Source of the DNA: Monosporascus cannonballus
Taxonomy: Eukaryota; Ascomycota; Sordariomycetes; Xylariales
Reading direction: 5' to 3'
Length of the DNA stretch: 64,000 nucleotides
Assembly: GCA_004154925.1 (NCBI GenBank)
Contig: QJNS01000080.1
Span: forward strand, 186,001 to 250,000
The translations under genes were made by a program, and so were the position numbers. Shown here one piece after another: positions 13,260 to 27,100 of the stretch (positions are counted from its first letter, which is position 1; every line of letters begins with the position of its first letter). The notes under the pieces were generated by a model. It was not told the origin of the DNA. It made no database searches and saw only the letters and a list, made by a program, of their open reading frames with translations.

Positions 13260-14894
13260 TCATGCCTTGCCGTCTTGCTTCGTACCAGCCCTGAACAACG
13301 CTGACTGCATCAGGGTATCCCAGTTGTGCACATCCATACTGTTGTTGTTCGAGCTGACCACGGCCTCCCTGCCGCGCTGCCACACCTGGCGTTCGTAGGC
13401 GTTGACAGCCCCGCGAGACAAGCCGCCTTCCCGCAGACTTCTCGCGAGGCTCGCGACGTCGTGGATTGCGTTGTTGAGGCCCTGTCCGCGATCTACGGGG
13501 CGGGTCGGTCAGTCAGTCAGTCCAGTCGCGGTAAGACCATGAGAAGCGCGTTTGTCTGGGGGACGTACGGAACGTCATCGGGTGCGCGGCGTCGCCCACC
13601 AGGGTCACCGTGCCGTTCCTGTTGTCCCACGGCTCGGGGATCCAGTACGAGAGCCTGTTGTGCCAGCACCTGGTGCCCTCCGGAACCGACTGGAGCATCA
13701 TCTCGAACGGCTCCGCGAAGTCCCGGGCCCGCCTCTTCATATCGGCGAGGATGGCCGGCCCCTGCAGCGACTCGGTACGATAATCATCCTCCTCCTTCGG
13801 GATCCACGAGAAGATGATCATGAAATTCCAGTCCCCGGGTCGGCTGTCGCCATACTTATCGTGGACTGCGCAACTCTATTAAGCCGCTTCCTTGCTTTAG
13901 TTGGCCCCCTCCCCCCGCGGTTTACCGGTACTTACCTCCGAGCCAGACAAAGTGTCCCAGGGGATGGATGAGTATCACGTGCCGCGGCGACAGCCGCATC
14001 AGCTCTTCTGCCGCCGGCGCGGGGAGCTTGGCCATGGTGGCGCTGGCGACCAGGGGCGACGCCTTCAGCGCGGCCCTCTCGGGCCCCACGAGGTACTCCC
14101 GGACTACCGAGTGCGCGCCCTCGCCTCCGACGAGGAGGTCGGCCGTCTCCGACGACCCGTCCTCAAAGGTCGCCGTCGCCTTTCGCCCGTCCGAGGACAC
14201 CGCTACGAGCCGTCTGTCCCACTAGAAGAAGTCTTCAGCATCTTCACTTTTCCGGGCGGGAAAACCGGGAGGGGGGTGGGATCCCAACCCTGATGTCTAG
14301 GCCTTGGGTGAGCATCTGGCAGAACCGCCGCTTTGCCAGCCTGAGGTAGTTGGGCACCGGTATATCCTTCAGCAGCTCGCCGGACTGGCCGTTGAAGACG
14401 CGCAGCTTGTCGTCGGGCGACGGCTTCCGCTCGTCGACCTGCGTATCCTCGACCTGTGCGCTAAGCTCGTCCGGGAGACATTCTGCCTGCGCGTTTTGGT
14501 TTGGCGGTTAGGAACAAACCGACGTAGACCCGACGAGCGAGACTCCGCAGTCTCTTCGGAAGAGGGGGCCACGCTGGCTGGCTTACAAGCGGGCTTTGAG
14601 CCCAGTATATACCGAAGTTCCAATCCCTGGGTCTCTCGAACAGGGACGTGGCCTGCTCGAAGACGGTCACGTTCATGCCTTGCTAGCATGTTCCCCCGTG
14701 TCAGCTGTGGCCGGTCGCTAGTTTTCGGTCTTCCGGTGTGCCTACCTTCTTCAACGCCTGGGCGATGAGCAGGCCCGCGGGACCTTGCCGGCACTGTTAG
14801 CACTCGCGAAACATCTCCAATGCGGCCGCATAATGGCAGGCTGCTCACCTGCTCCAATCACGATCACCCGAGCAGTCGCCTCTGGGGGTTCCAT
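13260..14894 (-). CDS. FAD-dependent monooxygenase, seven exons
   Basis: A flavoprotein hydroxylase of the p-hydroxybenzoate/salicylate hydroxylase-like fold, which uses NAD(P)H and O2 to hydroxylate small molecules; the substrate is unknown. Exons inferred by joining frames: 14894-14849, 14783-14746, 14682-14587, 14486-14289, 14221-13936, 13865-13569, 13492-13260. All have GT/AG borders, phases match, and the product is 397 residues. The FAD dinucleotide motif GAGPAG is at 14-19, an RDWNFGIYWAQ segment follows, the second motif reads GGEGAHSVVR (about 158-167) and the ribityl-binding GDAAHPMTF is at 312-320, then RGQGLNNAIHD. The usual GADG is GGEG here, an oddity. The gene seems intact although it abuts a RIP-destroyed block; it may belong to secondary metabolism or detoxification. 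Confidence 0.85.
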
Positions 14895-15238
14895 GGCTGC
14901 TTTTCTTAGAGAGGTATGAAACACGATAGAGCTCGGCATGGAGGGGCCTCGCGCGTTTAATATGTCTCTTTCGCATAGACGTCATCACCCATGCAACGCC
15001 AGTCGGCGATTATCTCGCTCTATAAGCCCGCAGCTGGGTGAAGAGGTGGTTTGCTGATGTCACCCGGAAGTGTAACTCCCCACGTTCCGGTGGCTTTCGC
15101 CACGAGAATTCGTGCAAATTAGGTCGGTTCCCGGAGCTCCGTCGAGGACATTAGGTAGCACAGTTCGATCGGGAGAATATTCTATACTGAATTTGATGGG
15201 CTCGGTCTGCTTGCTGAGGCGGCGTGGGAAATAGGGGT
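14895..15238 (-). promoter_or_regulatory. Upstream region of the FAD monooxygenase
   Basis: About 345 bp of ordinary GC between the monooxygenase start codon and the left inverted repeat of the 29-kb block at 15241. No sharp motif is recognised. The promoter must lie here, in or near the repeat, or in the AT-rich DNA, so the gene is likely exposed to heterochromatin spreading from that block. Confidence 0.4.
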
Positions 15239-15240
15239 TA

Positions 15241-15266
15241 CACTAATGCGCCAAAAAAATCCGTAC
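15241..15266 (+). repeat. Left terminal inverted repeat of T
   Basis: Begins CACTAATGCGCC, then a run of A, then TCCGTAC; preceded by TA. Its inverse copy is at 44250-44276. It marks the exact switch from gene-island to AT-rich composition. Confidence 0.75.
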
Positions 15267-15634
15267 AACCCAGCTAATACACTCCGCCTCCGGACATACC
15301 AGCCACCTTCATATATAGATATCTTTACCAATTTAAGATCAATTAATAAATGCTATATATTATTATAAGCCGTTAAATCCGGGGCTTAAATCAATATATA
15401 TTATGAATAAATCCGATTTACAGCTTTTCATTTATTATAAAATAATTTAATAAAATTATTTATTAAGCTGAAATTAATTTAAAATTACCCGTTTTAAATT
15501 ACTTTAAACGTAGATTAATGAATTTTTTCAGTATGAAGTAAATGATTAATTTCGAGATTAATTTCGCAAATCTTAATTTTTTTTTAAATACGTTAAATAT
15601 ATTCGATTAAGTTTAAGTCGAACGAATACATTAG

Positions 15635-16036
15635 TGTTACGTTCAAAAAGGAAATTCCACTAAACTCGAAAAAGGCCAGGCGAATTAACTCGTTAAACTC
15701 TACGCTACAACTTGATAAACTCCGACAAATCAAATATTTTTGTTAAATTCTAAAAATTGAACAAAGATTTTTATAATTTTCAAAAATCAAAGAAAATTAA
15801 ATATTATATATATATAATTAATAATTTGCTATAAATAACGATTTACTGTATTTCGCTTTTTAAGTATCAATTGAAGGTTTTAATTAAAAAAATTATTTTT
15901 TAATTAAAAGAATTCCTAAAAACTTTTAACGAAGAAAGCCTTAAATTATTTTCCGCCTTATTATTACTATTAAATTAAAACTTTATTCTAAATTTTACTT
16001 ATACAGCCTAGATAAATATATATTAAGTTCATTTTA
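15635..16036 (+). repeat. Left LTR of element B
   Basis: Starts TGTTACGTTCAAAAAGG and ends in a mutated form of TTCGTTACA. It aligns along its length with 41693-42099, sharing for example GGCCAGGCGAATTAACTCGT (the other copy differs by one G-to-A). Differences are mostly C/T and G/A, as RIP would leave. Confidence 0.85.
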
Positions 16037-16383
16037 TTTTAATAATTTCTTAATTAATAAGTAAAGAATCATTTATCGCTTAATTAAAGTATAAGTTTTT
16101 CTAAACGTAATACAAATAATAATATAAAACGATATTTAAAAGATAAATGACATATGCGATTTTCGTTACAGAACAGTAAAAGATTAATTATCGAATTAAA
16201 TAACTTATTCGTTATTAAAAACACACTTTAATAAATCGATAATATAATATGAATAATTACTAGATTCTAGAAAGGCCTTTTTTCCTCTTATAAAAATATT
16301 ACTAAAGCTTAAAGATTTAAAAATAAAAAAATAAAAGAATATACAGATTAATTTTTCAAAAAAAAGAGAAAAAAAACGTACGT

Positions 16384-16796
16384 TGTAACGAATCTATTAT
16401 ATATCCATCTAGAGATATAAACAGTACCCGAAATAGAGTTTTAATTTGTAGGTAATAATAAGGCGAAAAATAATTTAATAGTTTATTTATTAAAAAGATT
16501 TAAAGATTTTTTTACATTAAAAATGGTTACTATTTTCTGTAAGCTTAAATTAATAATTAAAGAACGAAATTAAATAAATGTTATTTATATAAAAAACCAG
16601 CTTATTATATATCTATTTTTTCTTAACTAAGTATATTCTAGATTTGTGTAATTTACGTGATTTGGTCAGATTATTTAAATAATTTAAATTATCTTTAAAA
16701 GTTAAATTCCTCTATTTAAAGTTTAATCGTTAACGCGTTTCGCGTTAGGCTTTAAAAGTAGGTTTCTTTAAAATAGAAACCCTTATTTTTATAACA
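16384..16796 (-). repeat. Left LTR of element A (3' LTR)
   Basis: On the plus strand it reads TGTAACGAATCTATTATATA at the left and ends TTTTTATAACA. It aligns over its length with 30449-30871 and 34652-35264. Many C-to-T and G-to-A differences separate it from the better preserved solo copy at 30449. Confidence 0.85.
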
Positions 16797-17029
16797 TTAT
16801 TTCTTTTTTAAAGATATTTATCCTTAAAATAAAAACTATAAGTGGTTATTTTGTTTTATTAGAAAAGGTTCTCAAAGATATCCCAGTTAATCTTATTATA
16901 ACAGGCCGTATTTCTTTTTAAAAAAAAAGAAAACTTTATTTAAGTTAGCGTAAAACGTATAATAACCGTATAGATTTTATTAATAAAGTTAGTTCTAAAA
17001 TTATTTTTTGTTCGAACTATATTCGTTTT

Positions 17030-17430
17030 AGAAAATTTGATCATTTTTGCATAATTAATATTTTAAATTGTAATTATTGTACCCGTTGTTATCGTTCGGC
17101 CTATAATATACTAGATATAAACTTTTTAGCGAAATTTAATAAGAAATATAACAAATTTTAAAAAAGAATAATATATATTAAAGGATATTTTAATCGAGCT
17201 TTAGAAAACCGCTTAAAAATAGAAGAACTTGTTAATCGATTAAAACGTTTTCGTTTATAATAAAATATTTTGAAAAAAAACGGGTTTTGTAATTTTTTAA
17301 ATAGAAAGTACGAATTAGATTAATTGGAAAAGAAAAAAAAGTTAGAAGAAAAACGGCGCCGTATAAAAGCAAAACAAGCGCAGCTTATTTCCGAGATAGA
17401 CGTTATTGTAAGAGCGTTTACTTTTTTTTA
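17030..17430 (+). pseudogene. Antisense coiled-coil ORF relic in element A
   Basis: Opposite to the inferred direction of A, a plus-strand frame near 17330-17430 encodes a strongly charged stretch (EKKKKLEEKRRRIKAKQAQL) ending in a stop. Cys-containing residues lie upstream near 17040-17120. The arrangement resembles the short zinc-finger plus coiled-coil proteins often predicted next to fungal transposons, which I recall only as a pattern. A similar charged stretch sits at the matching place in element B (41080-41300, minus). Confidence 0.35.
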
Positions 17431-19050
17431 ATTAGAACGCTGTAAAGGTTAATTTGGATAGGGGGCCGTTGTCGCTTATAACCTTAGTTACGTTAAAGAC
17501 GATCGGTTAGAATTTTAACGATAAAATATTTTCATTAGATCTATCGCGTTGGTTAAATAATTAAATAGTTTTTAAATATTTTTATATAAATATTCTTTCC
17601 ATTCGATTAGGTATTAAATTTTGCTTTTAATTATTTAAAATCTAATATTTGTTTAATATCGTATTCGTTAGAATTTTTTTTAAATTTTACATTTTCTATT
17701 AATAGGATGTTTTTAAGTGCTGATTTAAATAGAGAAATATAGAAAACAAAATATATTTTTATAGTTATATATAACACTAATCGGTAACTACTTTTAGAAA
17801 TAATTTTTAGCTTAAAATAAATTAAGATTTGAATTTTAAGTTTGTTATAAGACTTTTTCGTTTTAATTTGTAAAACATTCGAAATTATATTTTGTTTTTA
17901 TTCTAATAAATAAGCTTTGTATTTTTCGATAAAATTAATTCTTTATTTTTCTTATTATAATATTAGGTTATTCGCTATTAAAAGAATCGTAATTCGTTTT
18001 AGAAATGGGCTTAAATTATTTTAATTTTATAAATTAATATTGTTGCTTTTAAGATAATCGTAATAAATTTTGATATTTTACTAAATAGGTATTAGAGTCG
18101 TTCCGTTTTTGCTCTATATTCGTATATAGCGATATACAGAGGTACGCGTATATTTTCGTTTACAAACATATTATAAGTAATTTAAATTAATGATAAAAAC
18201 TTTATCTAGCTATTTTATTAGTAATTATTATAATTTCGAAGGTGTTGTTTAAAAGTTTGATTTAATATTTTTATTTGACTATCTGTTTAAAGGTAATAAG
18301 CTGTTAAAAATTTAAATTTAGCACTTACTTACTTAAAAAACTAGTATTATATTTCGAAGCAAAACAAGAATTTTTATTAGAAATAAATTTTTTAATAGTC
18401 CGTATTTATCGAAAAACTATTAAATAAAAATATAAGACAGTTTATTTTATTGTTGTATTTTTTTTTACAAAAAAGTAAAAAATACTGATATTTAGTAAAT
18501 TTGTTAATCATTATTTATAATTTATTATATTAAAATTTTATAAATCAAACTTTAAATGAAAATAAATTAATAATAAAATTCTAAGTTATAATATTTTGTA
18601 TTTTATTAGAAGTATTAATGGATTATAATAATCTATAAAATTTATAATATATTTCTTCATAATTTTCTTAATTATGTAACGTAATTTTTTATAACCGTTT
18701 AGTTATTTTAACAATCTTTTAATACTAGTATAATAGGTTTTCGTACAATCTTTTTACGAATTGTTTTTATTAATTTTTAGGAATATATATTTTGCTATAA
18801 TATAATAATTAGTTTTTGTATTAGCCGTTTAACTGTTAAACTTTTTTTTTATTTTTTCATATCGTAAAAATTCTGAAATCGTATTAAAAGTTCAAATATT
18901 AATTTCTTTATTATTTTATAAAGTTATATAATGCGGTTTTTTTATACTGTAATATTTGCATACTTTTTTAGAGAATTTTGAAATCGTAATCCTTTTTGTA
19001 ATTAAAAGTATTCGATTAAATGTTTTTTTTAATATAATATATTTTGAAAT

Positions 19051-19385
19051 TGTCACGGGCAAAGGGCTCTAGTGGAGAGATTAGCGTAGCGTTAATCCCG
19101 TGGCTCCTGTATATATAGCTAGCTGCTCCTACGCATCTTCTGAGCTGTTCCCTAGATTTCTCAATAGACCTGTTATGGCTTACCTCAGCTAGCTTAGGCC
19201 TCCCTGGCTCGTTTTCCCAATTTCTTCAAAGTCACTTAAGTACCGCTCTATAACGCTAAATATTAACCAATTAAAACCCAAATCCCCGTAATAAGTTAAC
19301 AAGACCTAAATTATAATTACGTAAAAACGGCTTTATTTAATATATTTATTTTTTAAAAACAGAAAAATCCGTAATAATTTAATAA
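19051..19385 (+). repeat. Left end of C, LTR-like, with a second copy at 42540-42775
   Basis: Starts TGTCACGGGC, contains a TATATATAGC box-like site near 19110 and stays GC-normal to about 19260. From about 19170 onward it aligns with 42600-42775: AGCTAGCTTAGG against AGCTAACTTAGA, then GTAATAAGTTAACAAGACC against GTAACGAGCTAGGGAGGTC, differing mainly by C/T and G/A. The alternation of which copy kept the original base shows both were mutated independently. Confidence 0.5.
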
Positions 19386-22300
19386 CAAAAGGTTTTTTTA
19401 TAAATATATATATATATATATTATTATTTTTACTTTAGCTTATTATTAATATTATTTTGATCTTAATTAGGACCTATTTGTTATTTTTAAATTATAATAC
19501 GTATAATAAATACAGTTTAAATCCGTTATATTATTATCTCTTTTTTTTAAAATACGATAAATTTTATTTTTTTTAATTTTGCCGGGTTACGCCCTTAAAA
19601 TGAAATATACGTACGTATATTTTAAATATTTGGTATTAACATAAAAATATTAATATAACGTTTAAAACTTTTATTCGTAATTAAGTTTTTTGTAATAATT
19701 TAAGCCGAATTATTAGTTTAATCGTTCTGATTAACCGATTAATAAACGTTTTTAAAAAAAGAAAATATGCCAAAAATTATTAATATATAAATATTAATAA
19801 AAACTTTTAATTCCGGTTAATTAGGACCCCGGTATATATAAATATTATAATATATTATACGAGAAATTTATAATTTTCGTAAAAAGGCTTGGATTTCGTT
19901 ATTTACTAAAAAAATATTATTCGAAATTAAAATAATTTATATTATTTTAAACAAAAGTTAATATTTTATAAAAACGTTTACCTTTAATTAATTTATGTTT
20001 TTAAATTAAATAATTATATATTTCAGAAAAAAGTAATTATTATATAATACGAAACCAAAAACGAAACGGTTTCGTAATAATAATAATTTAAATATTTATA
20101 TATATTTTTTTTATAATTTTAATTACTATGGTTAAAATAATTTCCAAAATTAATGGTAATTATTTCCTTTATTTATTCAAAAGGCTTTTATTATATTCGA
20201 AATTATTATAAAATAATATCGATATATTTAAAAGGTTTAGTATTTACGAAAATTATTATACGTTAAATAAAAATATAATTCGGTTAACGAAAAAAGCTAA
20301 AATAATTATATTAATTTCCTTATAATTATTTAATTTTAATTAAAATAAATTATGTTATATAATTAAATATAATAAGGCAATATTGTATTTTGGTACGATA
20401 GTTTTAATATTTAAAATTATATTCGTAATATAATATTTTAATATAATACCGTTATATAGAATATTATTATTATTTTTGCCAATTATTATAATTATATTAT
20501 TAAAAAAATAAGTTAAAATAATTTATATTCTAATTTAAATAATATTATAAAATAAAATAATTTTATAAATTATTATATTAATATTTAATACCGCTTAATA
20601 TTTTTTATTAATTCGTTCTTAATATTATCTGGATTTTATTTCTTATTTTTATTAATACGTTTTATAAATATAATAAATAAAGGTTTTCCGGTTTTCTCAA
20701 TTTAAAATATATTTTATAAAATAAATATCATTCGATTTCGTTAAATTCAATTAACGAAAATAAAGATATTATCAAAAGTATTTATAATATTTATTAAATG
20801 TTTTTTTTTAAAAAAAATATAAATTTGAAAAACAATAATTTTCTTAATTTTTAAAACGTTTTTATTTTATTTATGAAAATTAAAAAATAATTAATTATAT
20901 CCCGAAAATATAAGTTAATTAAGCCGAAATAATTAATATATATAATAAAAAATAATAATTGTTTTATTTTTATTTTATTTTATATATAAATAAACTTTTT
21001 AATTATATTTATACGTATTTATTAGTCCGATAATATAGCCGAGATATATAAAATATAAATAATTTTAAAAATAAATCGTTAATTTTTAAATAAAATAATA
21101 TAATTATATTAAAAATTACTAGAATTCCATTTTTTCGAATTCTTTATCCTTTATATATATAATATTTATATGTTTGCGTTATTTTTATAGAAAATACGTA
21201 TCCAATACAAGCCATTTATAATAAAAACATTTAATATATATAAAGCTTTCCGGAATATTTCGATCGAAAACCTTTTTTCGAAAACCGAACTTACCGAATT
21301 TATAAAGTATATATATTTCCGGTTAACCGTTACGGAATTTAAATTTATTATATATAATATGGTTTCTAAATATCTTAATTGTATCGGATAAATAAAGGCA
21401 ATATTATAAGGTTTTAATTAAAACATATTAATAAATAAAATATTTTTTGACGAAAACTTTTATTATTATTTATTAATAATATATTATTTAATAATATAAA
21501 TAATTTAACGGATAATTCGTAAATATATTCTTTTTTAATTTAATAATATAATTTATTTATATTGTTTTTTAAACAGCGCAATTTTAATTAAAACTTATCG
21601 AATAAAACCTTTTTATTAAATAATTACGGGACCGGAAATATTTTTAATACGGTTAATATTTTATAAGGTAATAACTTTTTTAACTTTATTAAAAATAATA
21701 ATTAACCGTTAATCGATATCGTTTTTATAAATAAAAAATTTCGAAATTATTATTATTTTTTTAAAAAAAACTTAAGTTTTTTTATACTTTTCGTATATTA
21801 TATAATATAACGATAATAATTATCTTAAATAGTTAATTCCACTAATATTGCTTTTTTATAAGGCCGATTAATTTAATTACGGTAAAAATATATTTTATTT
21901 AAATTAGATATTACGTTTTGTAATATTAAATTAAATATTTATTAATTCGATTTTAATATTAAATTTGGTTCCGATAAAACTTAAGAAAAAAATATGGAAA
22001 ATATTTAATTAAAAAGGCGAATATTATAATTTATAGCTTACTAACGAATTTAACCGATCGAAAAAAATATATATAATATTAATATTGTTTTTTTCCGAAA
22101 TTCGTTTTTAATTAAATATCGTATATTTTTATAATGCGAATTTTATGCCCGTTATATTTTTTCGCAAAATAAATATTACGTTATTTAAGATTTTCGTAAC
22201 GAAATCCTTAAGCGCGTTTATTTTTTGTTTCGAAATTTTTAATTTATTAAGGAATATCCGTTTTAAATTAAAAAAATAATTAAAATTCCGAAAATATTTT

Positions 22301-23910
22301 AGTTGTAAATTGTAAAATTATTGAAATTAAGTTTATCCATTTTAATAATACTGTACTTATTATTAACGACATAAAAAAAATTTAATTAGCTGAATACAAC
22401 AAAAAACGAAAATTAATTTGTAAATAATTTTAACGTAATTATCCGAAAAATCTTTAATATCGAATTTATTAAAAATAATTTAATTCTCGATAACCATAAT
22501 ATTTTGTATATAGAAAAAATTTATAATCTTATAATATAAATTATCGATAATTTAATTAATAATTTTAATTAAGGCGTTTTATTATCGTTTTCGTTGTTAT
22601 CGGATAAATAAAATAAGGATTTATTAAACGAAAATAAGCCGTTGATATAATTTTTTGGTTTTTTATTACTTTATACCTTTTTATAAATAATATAATATTT
22701 ATATTTTAATTTTAATATTAATATAATTTTATTATTTATATAATTTTAATTTATTAATTTCGGAATTATTTTATATGTTACCGAAATTACTTTATTATTA
22801 TATTAGCATAATTTGCTTATTTTCGATAATAAAACCGTAAATAAAAAAAATATTTTAAGATATAATATATAATATAATTATTAATAAAATTAATATAAGT
22901 AATTAAATTTATAATTTACGTAATTTTAATTAATTATATTCCGTTCGAACGTTTTATTTTTTTTATACGGTTATATAAAAATATCGTATTATTTGTAATT
23001 AAATATAACGCATAATTTCGTATTTACCGGTATATTTTATTTATAATTAATTTATTAATTAATATTTCTAAATATTATTTAAAATTCTTTTCTTTTATTT
23101 TGCCTTTTTTTGCATATTATTATAATTTATGTATTAATAATCTTTTTTACGTTTTCGAGTCCTAAAACTTTATTCGTTTTAAGCGTAATATTTACGTTTA
23201 AATCCCTTTAAAAATTTTTATTCGGATTATATAATAATGCCAAATATTTGAAAATCATATATAAATATTTTTCGCCGCGTTTTAATATGTAATTTATATC
23301 TTTATTATTTGTATAATTCCGTAAATTATATAATATATATTTTTGGTTAATCGGCCTGATTTATAAAATTATAAATCTTTTTTCGTATCGTTTGTATAAT
23401 ACCTAGTTTATATAACCTTTTTGTTAAATTACAAAAACCGTAATTAACTAAAGATCTGTAATTAACTTAATAATTTAATAACTTATAAGGCCGGTATAAT
23501 CCGCTATAACGTAAATTTTATTTTACCGGTTATTATTACGGAAAATATCTTAAATTATATTATTAATATTTAATACTTATATAAATACCGTATTTTTCTA
23601 TAATAAAAAGTTTTATTCGTAATATAAGTTTTTCGTAATATTATCGAATTTATAAGTTTTTAATAATTATAAAATGTTTTTAATTAATATATATTTATAT
23701 TAATATTAAAAATAAATAATTTATCTTCTTTGAATTTTCCGTTATATTAATATAATTTTTTAACATATACCTAATATTTAGAATCGGCTATATATAATAT
23801 GTATTTTCCGTAAAAAACATTTTATAATTTAGGATAATTAAATATTGTTTAATTAATACGGAAATGCTTTAATTAAGATTACCTCGTCGGTTTCGCCTTA
23901 TTACAAATTA

Positions 23911-24130
23911 TTTTAATACCGGTTCCGGCTATTTTTTAATTAAAAATCTTATTATTTATTTTTAAGGTTATTTTTCGGAGGCAAATTGTTTTTATTTTAA
24001 TACTTATTCCGGCTATTATTTCGTTCGAAATCTTATTACCCGTTTTTAAGGTTGTTTTTTAAGGACAGGTTATTTTTCGGAAATAAATTATTTTTCGAAA
24101 ACAAATTAATTTTCGAGAATATTATTAACG
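23911..24130. repeat. Degenerate tandem repeats inside C
   Basis: A unit of about 82 bp occurs twice (23911-23969 and 23993-24053), sharing TTTTAATAC, TTCCGGCTATT and TTTTTAAGGTT. It is followed by three or four decayed copies of a ~17-bp unit like TTATTTTTCGGAAACAAAT up to about 24120. It could be a repetitive part of an encoded protein or a subterminal repeat of the element. Confidence 0.45.
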
Positions 24131-27100
24131 AATTTAACTTTTTTAATCGGGCGAATAAGGTTTTTTGGGTTGATTCGGGATATATTATCGAAAGTTATAA
24201 CTGAAAATATTTTTATTATATTGGTAAGGAATTTATTTACACCCTGTAATATCGTAAAATACATAAAAATATATATTATAATATAAATTTCGAGTATTAA
24301 GTAAAAAAAAATTGCTTTATAATTATTATATTATAAATAATGTAATTTTATATATTAAAATATAACAAATATCTGGAATTGTAAAAAATTATATTTAAGT
24401 AAATTATATTAATTATATACTAAATAATTATAATAATTATATTTAATACATATTTTATTAAAGTAATTTTATAAATTATATTAAGAAATTTGTAATACAA
24501 TTTAAACTTTATATTATTTATATATAATTATTAAATTTTTTTCTTATATATTATTATTTCGTTTTAAGAAAATTAACGTTAATATTCATTATTTATATAT
24601 AATAACTTATATAAATCTAATACTTTATATATTTATAATTATATAATCCTAAAATTTATATATATTTTAATTTGAATTATATATATTATATTTAAATATT
24701 TTTATAATTTATTAATTATCCGTAATCTTTATTTATATATTATAAAGTCTTATATATTCTTTATTATTAATAATAATATATTCGGTAATTATTTAATATA
24801 TAAACTTTAACTTATTTATTATATTTTATATTTTTTATTTATATTTTTAATTTTAATTAAGTTAAAGTTTTATCGGTAAATTTATAATATTATTACCGTT
24901 TAATAAAACAAAATACGGTAATTATATTCGGAAAATATATGGTAATTTAATAAAAAGTTAAAGCGTATATAAAAATCGTAACAATATTAAGTTAGTTTTT
25001 AATACGAATTATATTAATTACGGTATTATTTTTCGTATGCTATTTTTTATTATATATATTATTTTTTTAAACTTTATTTTAATTTATAAAGCAAAAATTT
25101 CTAAAGCTAATTAATTATTCGATAAAATACTAATAATATACAGATTTTATAAGGTAAATTTTTTTATTATATACCAAAAAACATAAATTATTTACCATTA
25201 TATATATCTTAACGTATATTTTATTTACTATAATTTCAGAATAATATTTATATAAATTTTTCGGAATTTCGATTATATATATATATAATTTATAAAAATT
25301 AATAAGAAATATATTTATATATTCTAATAATTTTTAAATTTCAGTTATATAAAATTTCGAAAAGGTTATTAAATAATATATAATATTCATTTTTTTTCCT
25401 TATATTAAAATATTATAATAAAATTATTAATATAAATAATATAAATTATTAAATAATAAGTTTTTAAAACCGCGAAATAAACTTTTTTTATATTATAAAT
25501 TTAACCGGCGTATATTCTTTAAAAAAATTATACAATTCGAGTTATAAATCGTTATCGAGAATTTATAATTTGTAACGATTGGTATAATATAGATAATATT
25601 AAGAATATAATAATCTTATAATTCCGTTTAAAAGAAATATAAAACCGCAATATATTTTATAATATATATTATATGGATGTTATTTTTATAATATTAAACG
25701 AAAAGAAAATCCGTAATTATATGTAATTAGCTACCGAACAAATAATTTTATATAAAAATTAAATTCTTAGGTAATGCAGTATATTCGGTATTAATATTAA
25801 GAATTTCGGCGGTCACCTAGAATATCTAATTATTATTATACTTATATAAAATTTTGATATTAAGGAATTTTTAAAACCAGTTAGGGACCCAGCTACGCCG
25901 ACAAAGGGAAAATACGGTAAAGGGAAAAAGGTTAAATCCGGCAGTCGACCTTTGCTAAGGGAATTAAAAAACCTTAATTCGAAAAAAAAACAATTATTAA
26001 AATCTTTAACAAAATAATAATAAGATATACAAACGGTTTCGAAAAATATTAATTAAGACCGTATGCTAATAGATATTAATTCTAATTACAAAAAGATAAA
26101 GTTATAAAGCGTAATTAATAAAGATTTATTATATATCTGAAATTTGAAATATTTTAAATTAATATTTAAAAAGAAATAAATATTAAAGTAATTATATTAA
26201 TAATAAAAAAAATAACCTTTTTGATATTGCCGAAAAATTAATTACATTATTTATTTATTTACATAATAGATTTTTTATCCTAATTATTTAATTCAAATTA
26301 AGGTACCTTAAAGGTTAAAAAAGATAAAAATATTTTAAGAACTAATATAACGAATTCAAAAAAACCGGAAAACAAAATTTAAAAGATTTTAATTTAGTAT
26401 TATAAATTAAGGGCTATAAATTTAAAAAAATAATTTATTAATAGGCATAATAAATTATAATTTAAATTACGTAATATAAAATGCCTTTAATTTTTTTAAT
26501 TAAACAAATTTATTATATATTTATTACGAAATATAATTAATCTGGATTAAAATAAATTAATATTCTATATAAAATTTAATTAATTAAAAGTTAATAAAAA
26601 TAATGAATTTAATAAATAAATAATATATTAATGGCCTTAATTAATATTATATAAATACTTAAAATTATCGCATTTTATAATTATAATATCGCGTTAAAAT
26701 TAAACGCGTTTTTTATTATTAGCCTCAATTAAAACCGGTAAAATTTCGTATTTTACTTTTTAACCTAATATCGCAATTATTCTTTAATTTGCTACTAATA
26801 TTATTATCCAATAAATACCATTTATTTTTATTACATAATTTTGTAAATTCGACAAAAATTATTATTTCGATTTTTTTTTCGATATATTATTTTTAACGTT
26901 AGATAACGGATTATTACGTTTTGGCGACGTCGGCGATTTCGATAACGATATACAAATAAATAAATTATATAAATATAAATACGATAACGAAAACAGGGTT
27001 GGAAAATTAAAAATATTTAGAAATAATAAGTTTTGCGTTAACGTTATAAATAAAAAAAATAAGGTAAGCTTTTAATTAAAATTATTTATTCTGTCGTAAA

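Noticed and set aside
24225..25870. Possible extra insertion between two TAAGGAATTT copies
   Set aside because: The 10-bp repeat is AT-rich enough to arise by chance and no element ends are visible.
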